Positions 35,006-43,049 of a DNA stretch of 55,789 bases are shown here, piece by piece; position 1 is the stretch's first letter, and every line of letters begins with the position of its first letter. Source of the DNA: Rhodobacterales bacterium. GTDB lineage: Bacteria; Pseudomonadota; Alphaproteobacteria; Rhodobacterales; Rhodobacteraceae. The stretch is taken from contig PDOZ01000037.1 in the NCBI GenBank assembly GCA_002747325.1, positions 1 to 55,789 on the forward strand, given 5' to 3'. Position numbers and translations under genes: made by a program. The notes under the pieces are model-generated. The model saw nothing but the letters and a program-made list of their open reading frames with translations, ran no database searches and was not told the origin of the DNA.

Positions 35006-35929
35006 ATGCTTGGCTTTATTTCGCATCACGAATGCCTAGACCACCAAACCGGCGCCCTGCACCCGGACGCGCCGGTGCGTCTGCAGGCGATCAACAACCA
35101 ACTGATCGCCTCCGGCATGGATTACGTTCTGCGCCATTACGACGCCCCGCTGGTCGCGCGCGCCGATCTGGAGCGGGTGCATGATGCGGGCTATCTCGAC
35201 AAGGTATACGCCCTCGCCCCCGGCCCGGACGACGCGCCGGTTTCCATCGACGGCGACACGGTAATGAGCCCCGGCACCCTGCGCGCCGCCGAACGTGCGG
35301 CGGGGGCCGGGGTGCTGGCGGTCGATCTGGTGATGCGCGGCGAGGCCAACCCGGTTTTCGCCGCCGTGCGCCCGCCGGGGCACCATGCAGTGCGCGATCA
35401 GGCGATGGGCTTTTGCCTCTTTAACAACATCGCCGTGGCCGCCGGACACGCGATGGAGGTGCATGGGCTGGAACGCGTCGCCATCGTCGATTTCGACGTC
35501 CATCACGGCAACGGCACCGAGGACATCTTCCAACACGATCCCCGCGTGCTGTTCTGCTCCTCCTTCCAACACCCGTTCTACCCCTTCACCGGCCACGAAA
35601 AAGAGACCAACAATCTGGTCGACGTGCCGCTGACGGCGGGGGCCGGATCGGAGGAATTCCGGCAGGCCATCACCGAACACTGGCTGCCCCATCTCTATGA
35701 TTTCAAACCGGAATTGCTGCTGATCAGCGCGGGGTTCGACGCGCACATGGCCGATGATATGTCTCATCTGAACCTGACGGATGAGGATTACGGCTGGCTG
35801 ACCCGCGAATTGCTTGCCGTGTCGAAGGAGCATTGCAGCGGGCGGGTCGTGTCCATGCTGGAAGGCGGGTATGAGCCGCACGCGCTGGCGCGCTGCGTAA
35901 TCAAACATCTCGACGCGTTGATGGGGTAA
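35006..35929 (+). CDS. HDAC-family deacetylase (acetylpolyamine amidohydrolase-like)
   Basis: A 307-aa zinc amidohydrolase of the histone deacetylase superfamily. Active-site elements are intact: RPPGHHA (catalytic His pair), DFDVHHGNGTED (zinc-binding Asp and His), SAGFDAH (second zinc Asp) and GGYEPHAL near the end with the transition-state Tyr. Bacterial members deacetylate acyl-lysine on enzymes (AcuC, LdaA) or acetylpolyamines. Placement 84 bp after the Pat-like gene, same strand, favours a protein-lysine deacetylase that reverses it. GAAGGGAG precedes the ATG. It ends tail to tail against the TRAP permease within a palindrome. Confidence 0.9.
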   Translation: MLGFISHHECLDHQTGALHPDAPVRLQAINNQLIASGMDYVLRHYDAPLVARADLERVHDAGYLDKVYALAPGPDDAPVSIDGDTVMSPGTLRAAERAAGAGVLAVDLVMRGEANPVFAAVRPPGHHAVRDQAMGFCLFNNIAVAAGHAMEVHGLERVAIVDFDVHHGNGTEDIFQHDPRVLFCSSFQHPFYPFTGHEKETNNLVDVPLTAGAGSEEFRQAITEHWLPHLYDFKPELLLISAGFDAHMADDMSHLNLTDEDYGWLTRELLAVSKEHCSGRVVSMLEGGYEPHALARCVIKHLDALMG

Positions 35930-37423
35930 CTACCCCACCAGCGCCAGCGTGATCGCCGGAAAGGCCACCAAAAGCCCGACGCGAACAAGATCGGAAGCGA
36001 TAAAAAAGCTCACCGCCTTGTAGGTCTCAACGATGGGCGTTTTGCGATCCATCGCATTGATAATAAACAAGATCATGCCGACCGGCGGCGTGATCAGCCC
36101 AACCTCGACCACAATCAGCACAAGGATCCCGAACCACAGCGCGATGCGCTCAATCTCGATCCGATCCGCCCGCGCCTCGGTGAAATTCACCCCCAATTCA
36201 CGCGCCGCTTCCCGGCTGACCGCAACCCCGTCCGCCAGCGCCGCGCGCACCTGCTCCAACACCTCCGGCGCCACGCCCTCGACCCCGCTCGCCAGCGCCG
36301 CGCGGATCAGGTCGTGCTGCATGGCAACGAAATCAACCAGCCCGAAATCCAGCGCCGTGACGATGGGAAAGAAGATCGGCACCGTGAGCAGGATCATCGA
36401 CAAGCTGTCCATGAGACAGCCCAAAACGAGGTAAAACAACAGGATCAGCAGCAACACGATCCACGGCGAAAACCCCTGCCCGACCACCCAGCCCGCGAGC
36501 TTTTGCGGCACGCCGGTTGTGGCGAGGAAGGAATTGTAAAAGGCCGCGCCCAGCACGATGAAAAAGATCATGCCGGTGGAACGCCCGGTCGCGGTGAAGC
36601 TGCCCGCCAAAGCGCGCAAATCCGCGCCGCGCCCGAAAAAGGCGATGAGGCCGGTGCCGAGCGCACCGACGGCGGCGCCTTCCGTTGGGGTGAACACGCT
36701 GTTGTAAATGCCGAGGACCACCAAGCCAAACACCAGCAAAACCGGCCAGACCGCCGCCGTATCGGCCAGGCGCTGGCGCCACGGCACCGGCGGTTTCAGC
36801 CCGGCGCTGTCCGGGTTCAGCCGCACATAAAGCGAGATGGTGAGCATATAACCCAGCGCTGCCAACAGGCCCGGCAAAACCGCGGCGACGAAGAGTTTGG
36901 CGACGTTTTGTTCGGCCAGAATGGCGTAAATCACCAGCACCACGGAGGGCGGGATCAGAATACCCAACGTGCCGCCCGCCGCTAAAGTTGCGGTGGAAAA
37001 CCCGCCGGAATAGCCGTATTTTTTCAGCTCCGGCAACGCGGTGCGGCCCATCGTGGCCGCCGTTGCCAGCGACGAGCCGCAGATGGCGCCAAACCCTGCG
37101 CAAGCCCCGACCGCCGCCATCGCCACCCCGCCGCGCCGATGCCCGAGCCAGCTTTCAGCGGCGCGAAACAGGGCTTGCGACATGCCGCCCAACGTGGCGA
37201 AATGGCCCATCAGCAGGAAAAGCGGCACGATGGACAGCGAGTAGTTGGAGAAGGTGACATAGCTTTCGGTCTTGAGCTTGGCCAGCGGCACGGCGAAGCT
37301 GCCATTCATCACGCCAAAGCCCAGAAACCCGGCGAGAAACATCGCCAGCCCGATCGGCACGCGCAGGAAAATCATCAGCATCAGGGCCGGAAAAGACCAC
37401 AGCCCAAGGGCAAAATCGCTCAT
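35930..37423 (-). CDS. TRAP transporter large permease (DctM-like) with an internal insertion
   Basis: A 497-aa polytopic protein of the DctM family, the sodium-coupled transport subunit of tripartite ATP-independent transporters for carboxylates and related solutes. Family marks include MILIFLRVPIGLAMFLAG-like and GGTLGILIPPSVVLVIYAILAEQ segments, and GLITPPVGMILFIINAM near the end. It is about 60 residues longer than a typical DctM (about 430): the extra part (about residues 363-424, DNA 36150-36335) is a charged, helix-like segment placed just before ALWFGILVLIVVEVGLITPP. The start at 37423 overlaps the DctQ stop (ATGA). No DctP binding protein is present in the window. Confidence 0.88.
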   Translation of the reverse strand: MSDFALGLWSFPALMLMIFLRVPIGLAMFLAGFLGFGVMNGSFAVPLAKLKTESYVTFSNYSLSIVPLFLLMGHFATLGGMSQALFRAAESWLGHRRGGVAMAAVGACAGFGAICGSSLATAATMGRTALPELKKYGYSGGFSTATLAAGGTLGILIPPSVVLVIYAILAEQNVAKLFVAAVLPGLLAALGYMLTISLYVRLNPDSAGLKPPVPWRQRLADTAAVWPVLLVFGLVVLGIYNSVFTPTEGAAVGALGTGLIAFFGRGADLRALAGSFTATGRSTGMIFFIVLGAAFYNSFLATTGVPQKLAGWVVGQGFSPWIVLLLILLFYLVLGCLMDSLSMILLTVPIFFPIVTALDFGLVDFVAMQHDLIRAALASGVEGVAPEVLEQVRAALADGVAVSREAARELGVNFTEARADRIEIERIALWFGILVLIVVEVGLITPPVGMILFIINAMDRKTPIVETYKAVSFFIASDLVRVGLLVAFPAITLALVG

Positions 37424-38031
37424 ACTTCCGCCCCCTCCACACGCGGCAAGATCACGGCGCCAGTGAGTATTTCCCAGAGCCGCGCGGCGGCGACATAGAC
37501 CCCGACCAGCGCCGCCGAAACCGCACCGAAAAAGCTCGCCGCATAGGCCCACCAGATCGGCATTTGCAACAAGAAGGTCGTCTGCCCGCGTTTGAATTTC
37601 GCCGCCAGCCCCTCGAAAAGCTGCGCCACAATCACGATCAGCACGAGGGCGAAGACCACTTCCGCCAGCATGATCAGGACGCGTTCGACGCGCGGCGGCA
37701 GAAAGCGGGTGAAGAGATCGACAACAGCATGGCCGGAAGTCAGTTGCGTCAGGGGCAGGAAGGCGAAAATCGCAAAAGCCATGCCGGCCTCGACCAGCTC
37801 ATAATCCCCCGTCACCGGGCCGATGCGCAAGTCGCCGAACGGGCCGGGCGCGCGTAGCGACAAGAGCCAGTCCGCCAGCCCTTCCGCATGGGTCTGCATG
37901 AAATCCCCGGCGAGAAAGGCCGCGCTTTCCCGCCCGATGACCGACAGCACCACCAGCATCACCAACGCACAGAGCATCACCCCGCCCGCCACGGCCAAAA
38001 TGCGTGAAAATGCCAAAACCCAGCGATACAT
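37420..38031 (-). CDS. TRAP transporter small permease (DctQ-like)
   Basis: A 203-aa membrane protein with four hydrophobic segments: about 5-32, 83-100, 112-135 and 155-175, the layout of DctQ small TRAP permeases. FLPLTQLTSGHAVVDLF near residue 92 matches the conserved family loop. A longer than usual first loop (FMQTHAEGLADWLLSLRAPGPF) is present. It pairs with the DctM-like gene downstream (ATGA overlap) to form the membrane part of the transporter. AGGGGCG precedes the ATG. Confidence 0.87.
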   Translation of the reverse strand: MYRWVLAFSRILAVAGGVMLCALVMLVVLSVIGRESAAFLAGDFMQTHAEGLADWLLSLRAPGPFGDLRIGPVTGDYELVEAGMAFAIFAFLPLTQLTSGHAVVDLFTRFLPPRVERVLIMLAEVVFALVLIVIVAQLFEGLAAKFKRGQTTFLLQMPIWWAYAASFFGAVSAALVGVYVAAARLWEILTGAVILPRVEGAEV

Positions 38032-38102
38032 CCGCGCCCCTCTCCGCCTCGCGCCGGAACCTGTCCTATCGCGCGGGGCGGGTCAATGGTGGAAATGCCG
38101 CT

Positions 38103-41100
38103 TCAACCGTCGGCCGACGCCTCGGAATGCGCGTCGTCGGGCGCCGAGGGCAGATACCGGCTGATCCATTTGCCGAAGGCGTCCGTATAGGTCAGCAACA
38201 CCGGCACCACGACCAGCGTCAGGATCGACGAGGAAATCAGCCCCCCGATCACCGCATGTGCCATCGAAGCGTTTTCCCCCGTGCCGCCATGCAGGTTCAG
38301 CGCCAGCGGCAACATGCCGAAGATCATAGCCAACGTGGTCATGACGATGGGCCGAAAGCGGGTCGCACCGGATCTGACCAGAGCGTCATAGAGGTTCATC
38401 CCCTCGCGCACCCGCTGATTGGCGTTGTCCACCAGCAGGATCGCGTTCTTGGTCACAAGCCCCATCAGCATGATGAAGCCAATGATCGAGTAAATGTTCA
38501 GCGTCGAGCCGAAGGCCAGCAGGCCGAGCATGACCCCGACAAGGGCCAGCGGCAGCGAGGACATGATGGCGAAGGGTTGCAGGAAAGAGGCAAATTGCGA
38601 GGCCAGCACGAGGTAGATGAAAATCACCGCGAGGCCCAGCGCAGTCATGGCGGAAATCATGCTCTCCTGCATATCTTCCGCCTCGCCGCCGGAGCTAATA
38701 CGATACCCCACCGGCAGGGTCAGGCTGTCCATCGCCGCCTGAATATCGGCCTGCACCTCGCCCAGCGTCAGCCCCTCCAGATTGGCCCGGATCGACACGG
38801 CCCGGTCGCGGTTTTCGCGCTTGATCTCGCCGGGGCTGGTGCTTTCAACCACCGTAGCAATCTGATCGAGCCGCACGATCCCGGCCTGCGTTGCCAGCGG
38901 CAACGCGCCGAGCAGTTCCGGGTCATCGCGCGCTTCCAGCGGCAGGCGCAGCACAACATCGAAATTCTCCCCGCCCGGCGAGGTCCATTCGGTAACGTTC
39001 TGCCCCGCCAGCATCGGATAGAGCGTGTTGCCGACCGTATCCGGCGACACGCCAAACTCGGCGGCAAGGTCGCGATCAAGGCGGATGGCGAGGGTGGGCT
39101 GCGGGTCGTCAAGCGAAGTATCGACTTCCACCAACCCCCTGATTTGTTTCAGCTTTTCTGCCAGTTCCGCCGACAGCCGCGCCAAAACCGCGTTGTCCGG
39201 CCCGATGATCGATACCGACACCGGCTTCTCCACCCCACCAAACCCGTTGGGCGCGCCGACGGTAAAGCCAACGCCGGGAATGGCCGCGAGGGTGGTCCGA
39301 ACATCCGGCACCATCTCTTGTGGCGTCAGGCTGCGATCTTCGGAAAGCGTGAGCAGCAAGGTCGCTGCGGTTCCGCCGCGCTGGGTGCCGGAATTGAGCG
39401 TGGCGTAACTCTCCGCAATCTCCGGGTATTCGCGCTTGAGCAGCGCTTCGACCTGCGCGATTTTCTCCGCCGCCCGGTCAATCGTCGTGCCCACCGGCAG
39501 TTGCAGATCAACCTGCACCCGCCCCGTATCCGCCGCCGGCACAAACTCCGCCCCGATGATCGGGAACAGCGCCAGCCCGCCCACAAAGGCCGCCGCCGCC
39601 ACCGCGAGCGTCGTCTTGCGAAACTTCAACGCGCGTTTCAGGAAATCCGCGTAACGTGCCGCGACCCACTCAAAAAAGCGGTCAAACTGTGCAACCAGCC
39701 GCCCGATGGGACCGCGCCGTGCATCCTTTTTCGCCGCCGGGTCATACCAGACCGACGACAGCATCGGGTCGAGCGTGAAGGACACGAACAGCGAGATCAT
39801 CACGGCGACCGAAACGGTGATGCCGAATTGCAGGAAGAAGCGGCCGATAATGCCGGTCATGAAGGCGACGGGCAGGAACACCGCAACGATGGACAGCGTG
39901 GTGGCCAGCACCGCGAGACCGATCTCGTTGGTGCCGTCCAGCGCGGCGCGGCGGTGCGATTTGCCCATCGCAAGGTGCCGCATGATGTTTTCGCGCACCA
40001 CGATGGCGTCGTCGATCAGGATGCCGACGACCAGCGACAGCGCCATCAGCGTCATCATGTTCAGCGTAAAGCCCAGCGCCCAGATCGCGGTCATGGTGCC
40101 GATAATCGAGATCGGCAGGGTCAGGCCGGTGATCACCGTCGAGCGCCATGAATTGAGGAACAAAAACACGATCACGGTGGCCAGAAAAGCGCCCTCTATG
40201 ATCATGTTCTGCACGGATTCGAAGCTGTCGATAATCTCCTCGGCATTGCTCACCAGTATTTCGACGGTCACGTCCTCAAAGGCCGGATCGGCGGACATTT
40301 TCGCCACTTCCGCCGCCACATCCTTCGCCACCGCAACCGTGTTGGCGCCCTGCGTTTTCACGACGTCGATGGACAGCGCGCGCACCCCGTCCACCATCGC
40401 CAGCGACTCCGGTGCCGCGAGCCGGTCGCGCACCGTGGCAATATCGCCCAGCCGGATCGGCTGTCCGCCGCGTTGCGCCACGATCACGTCCTGAAAATCA
40501 TACAGCGTTTCGACGCGGCCCTCGACCTGCACGGCGGTGGTGCGGGCCGCGCTCTCAATGGCGCCCGCGGGCAGGTCCTGGTTCTGCGCCGACAGCGCAC
40601 CCGCCACCTCGCCAATGCCCACGCCCAGCGCGGTCAGCCGGTCCGGGTCCACATCCACCTGCACTTCGCGCGGACTGCCCCCAACGACCGAAGCCCGCCC
40701 GACGCCGCGCACATTGGCCAGCCGCTTGGCGATCACGTCCTCCGTCAGCGCGGTCAGCGCCCCCGCATCCAGCACCTCCGACGACACCCCGACCGACACA
40801 ACCGGCAGCGCCGCCGGGTCAAACCGCAGGATCAGCGGATCGCCCGCATTGTCCGGCAAAAGGGAGCGGATCTGGTCGATCTTGTCGCGCACATCCTGCG
40901 CCGCCGCCGCGCTTTCGACCTCCAGCTGGAACTGGATGATGACCAGCGACGAACCGGGCTGCACGTTGGAACGCACCTTATCCAGCCCCGCCACCGTCGC
41001 CACCGCATCCTCGATCGGCTTGACAATATCGCTCTCCACCGCTTCCGGCGAAGCGCCCGGATAGGCCGTCACCACCGCGACGATGGGAAAGTCGATATCT

Positions 41101-41213
41101 GGAAAGCGCTCGATGGGCAGGCGCGAATAGGAAAACGCACCGATCACCATCATCGCCACCATGACCATAGTGGCAAAAACCGGCTGGCTTACGGAAACGC
41201 GGGTCAAAAACAT
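38103..41213 (-). CDS. RND-family multidrug efflux permease
   Basis: A 1036-aa AcrB/MdtB-like RND transporter with 12 predicted membrane helices and two large periplasmic loops. The N-terminus (MFLTRVSVSQPVFATMVMVA) and the proton-relay pair Asp-Asp in LVVGILIDDAIVVRENI of helix 4 are intact. It drives proton-coupled efflux through a trimeric permease with the adaptor encoded 3 bp upstream and an outer-membrane channel that is not in this window. Substrate range is not predictable. A repressor gene of the MarR/GbsR type heads the operon. Confidence 0.95.
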   Translation of the reverse strand: MFLTRVSVSQPVFATMVMVAMMVIGAFSYSRLPIERFPDIDFPIVAVVTAYPGASPEAVESDIVKPIEDAVATVAGLDKVRSNVQPGSSLVIIQFQLEVESAAAAQDVRDKIDQIRSLLPDNAGDPLILRFDPAALPVVSVGVSSEVLDAGALTALTEDVIAKRLANVRGVGRASVVGGSPREVQVDVDPDRLTALGVGIGEVAGALSAQNQDLPAGAIESAARTTAVQVEGRVETLYDFQDVIVAQRGGQPIRLGDIATVRDRLAAPESLAMVDGVRALSIDVVKTQGANTVAVAKDVAAEVAKMSADPAFEDVTVEILVSNAEEIIDSFESVQNMIIEGAFLATVIVFLFLNSWRSTVITGLTLPISIIGTMTAIWALGFTLNMMTLMALSLVVGILIDDAIVVRENIMRHLAMGKSHRRAALDGTNEIGLAVLATTLSIVAVFLPVAFMTGIIGRFFLQFGITVSVAVMISLFVSFTLDPMLSSVWYDPAAKKDARRGPIGRLVAQFDRFFEWVAARYADFLKRALKFRKTTLAVAAAAFVGGLALFPIIGAEFVPAADTGRVQVDLQLPVGTTIDRAAEKIAQVEALLKREYPEIAESYATLNSGTQRGGTAATLLLTLSEDRSLTPQEMVPDVRTTLAAIPGVGFTVGAPNGFGGVEKPVSVSIIGPDNAVLARLSAELAEKLKQIRGLVEVDTSLDDPQPTLAIRLDRDLAAEFGVSPDTVGNTLYPMLAGQNVTEWTSPGGENFDVVLRLPLEARDDPELLGALPLATQAGIVRLDQIATVVESTSPGEIKRENRDRAVSIRANLEGLTLGEVQADIQAAMDSLTLPVGYRISSGGEAEDMQESMISAMTALGLAVIFIYLVLASQFASFLQPFAIMSSLPLALVGVMLGLLAFGSTLNIYSIIGFIMLMGLVTKNAILLVDNANQRVREGMNLYDALVRSGATRFRPIVMTTLAMIFGMLPLALNLHGGTGENASMAHAVIGGLISSSILTLVVVPVLLTYTDAFGKWISRYLPSAPDDAHSEASADG

Positions 41214-41216
41214 GGC

Positions 41217-42455
41217 TTACTCCGTCAATTCGACCGGCGTGCCGGGGGTCACTTCCGGCAGCGGTTCGGTCAGCACCAGATCGCCCGGTTCCAGCCCGCT
41301 GGCGATTTCCACCACCCGGCCCGCGAACCATTCCCGCGCCAGTTCAACGTCGCGCCGCTCGGCTTTTCCGTCAACGATTACAATGACATGGCTGCCATCG
41401 CCCGTATTGCGCACCGCGCCGACCGGCAGGCCAATCGCCCCCTCGCGCGCCTCGGTGGTGATGGTGCCGGACGCAAACATGCCACCGCGCAGCGCCCCGT
41501 CCTCGTTACTGATCGAGACAAAAACCGGCAACATCCGGGTGCCCGCAATCGCCACCGGGCTAATGCGCTCAATCGCCCCTTCAAAGCGGCGCTCGCCGAA
41601 GCCTTCGACCCGCACTTCGACCTTCTGCCCGATGGACAAAAGCGGCGCTTTGGCCACGGGCGCGGTCGCGTCGACTTCCAGCGAGGCGAGGTCAACGATG
41701 GTAAAGAGCGGCGATCCGGCGCCGACAAACCCGCCCGCATCAACGCGGCGCTCGGACACGACGCCATCAAACGGCGCGCTCACCGTCGCATTGGCCAAAG
41801 CCCGTTCGGCGCTCACCACCATGGTTTTCTGCGCCGCCAGCGCTGCGGTCAACTGATCGAGACTGGAGCGCGAGCGGTCAAGCGTCGCCGGAGCCGCCAG
41901 CCCGCGTTCGACAAGGTTCTGCGTGCGGTCAAATTCCGATTGCGCCAGCGCCAGTTGCACCTCGGTCGCCTTGGCGTTGGAGCGCGCCTGCCGCAACTGG
42001 GTCTCCAGCGCGTCGACGTCGAATTGCACCAGCACATCGCCCTTGCGCACCCGGTCCCCGGCCCGTGCCGAAACCTCGATCACCCGCGCCGAAACCTCGG
42101 CGGAAAGATGCACCTTGCGCGCCGGCGTCAACGTGCCCGTGACCTTCAATTCCTCGCGCAGCAGCGCTTTTTCGACCCGCGTCACCTCATACGGCGCGAT
42201 CTGCATGACCTTTGCCCGCGCCGCGCGCGCCGCCGCCTCTTCCTCTGCCTGCGCCGTGGCCTCGGCCCGCGCAATCTGCATCGCGCCAAACTGGCCGGAA
42301 AGCACAAACCACCCCCCGCCAGCCGCCAGAAGCAGCACAATTCCCAGCGCCCAGAGCCAGCCACGCCGCTTCCTCGGCGCCAGCCCCGCCTCGGCCCGCG
42401 CCTTGTCTTCCACCTCGCGCTTGCTCATTGCCCAATCGGGCTTCTGGTCACTCAT
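41217..42455 (-). CDS. RND efflux periplasmic adaptor (HlyD/AcrA family)
   Basis: A 412-aa membrane fusion protein. A cytoplasmic basic segment (APRKRRG) precedes one transmembrane helix (about 34-52, WLWALGIVLLLAAGGGWFVL), then lipoyl, long alpha-hairpin (QLRQARSNAKATEVQLALAQSEF) and beta-barrel domains (VSAPFDGVVSERRVDAGGFV). It bridges the RND permease and the outer-membrane channel. Residues 1-25 before the helix are unusually long and polar for a non-lipidated adaptor. The start at 42455 overlaps the regulator's stop by 8 bp, whereas the longer frame runs into the regulator gene. Confidence 0.92.
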   Translation of the reverse strand: MSDQKPDWAMSKREVEDKARAEAGLAPRKRRGWLWALGIVLLLAAGGGWFVLSGQFGAMQIARAEATAQAEEEAAARAARAKVMQIAPYEVTRVEKALLREELKVTGTLTPARKVHLSAEVSARVIEVSARAGDRVRKGDVLVQFDVDALETQLRQARSNAKATEVQLALAQSEFDRTQNLVERGLAAPATLDRSRSSLDQLTAALAAQKTMVVSAERALANATVSAPFDGVVSERRVDAGGFVGAGSPLFTIVDLASLEVDATAPVAKAPLLSIGQKVEVRVEGFGERRFEGAIERISPVAIAGTRMLPVFVSISNEDGALRGGMFASGTITTEAREGAIGLPVGAVRNTGDGSHVIVIVDGKAERRDVELAREWFAGRVVEIASGLEPGDLVLTEPLPEVTPGTPVELTE

Positions 42456-42921
42456 TTTCGTCCCCTTTGCCCCAATTGGCGAGTTCTTCCCGGTCGCACC
42501 AATCCTCAACCATTTCCGCCATGAAAACGTAAAAATCCGCGAATTGTGCCACCCGCTTTGCCGCGTCCGGGTTTTCCTTCCCGACCGGGCCAATATGCTT
42601 CGCCATCTCATCCGCAGAGGCCCGCAGCCGCTTGGACAACAGCTCCATCATCTGCCGCTCGGGATCATCCGCGATGACATAGGCGTCCTGCCGGGTGCCA
42701 AGGCTCTCGACCCGCTTCAACGACCCGTGCCGCTCCAGCAACCGGGCATTGGTCGAAGCCGACGCCTTGGAAATCTTCAGCCGCTCGGTCATCTGCCCCA
42801 GCGTGCGCGGCTCCCCTTCGACCATCAAATAGCCCATGATCTGCCCAGCAATACGCGGACTGCCCTCGTCCTTTGCCAACAACCCCATCTGGGCGATGAA
42901 TTTATCAACTGCACTCTCCAT
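42448..42921 (-). CDS. GbsR/MarR-type transcriptional regulator of the efflux operon
   Basis: A 157-aa regulator with a winged helix-turn-helix in its first half (IAGQIMGYLMVEGEPRTLGQM then LKISKASASTNARLLERHG), resembling the GbsR subgroup of MarR-like proteins. It is the first gene of a three-gene unit with the adaptor and RND permease, so it most likely represses them until a substrate binds. A perfect inverted repeat, GTTCAAT-N4-ATTGAAC at 42951-42968, lies 30 bp before the start and is the obvious operator candidate. Confidence 0.85.
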   Translation of the reverse strand: MESAVDKFIAQMGLLAKDEGSPRIAGQIMGYLMVEGEPRTLGQMTERLKISKASASTNARLLERHGSLKRVESLGTRQDAYVIADDPERQMMELLSKRLRASADEMAKHIGPVGKENPDAAKRVAQFADFYVFMAEMVEDWCDREELANWGKGDENE

Positions 42922-42950
42922 TCCGCGCAGATAAGCGCTGCGCCTGCTTC

Positions 42951-42968
42951 GTTCAATGCAGATTGAAC
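42951..42968. promoter_or_regulatory. Putative operator of the MarR/RND operon
   Basis: GTTCAAT-gcag-ATTGAAC is a perfect 7-bp-arm inverted repeat, 30-47 bp upstream of the MarR-type gene, with ATAAGCG and a poly-T stretch nearby. Repeats of TTCAAT/ATTGAA form are bound by MarR/GbsR-type repressors. It could also affect the divergent selD gene, whose ATG is 82 bp away on the other side. Confidence 0.6.
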
Positions 42969-43049
42969 AAATTTTTTCACCCGCAACCGCGCGCGGGGCT
43001 TCACATGCGACGCGGGAAGGTTACATCTACGCCAAACGAGAGGTCTGCC

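Noticed and set aside
38004..40151. A 715-codon open frame on the plus strand opposite the RND permease
   Set aside because: It is rich in Arg, His, Gln and Pro without any domain, as expected for the antisense frame of a GC-rich gene. The minus-strand frame is a complete RND protein.
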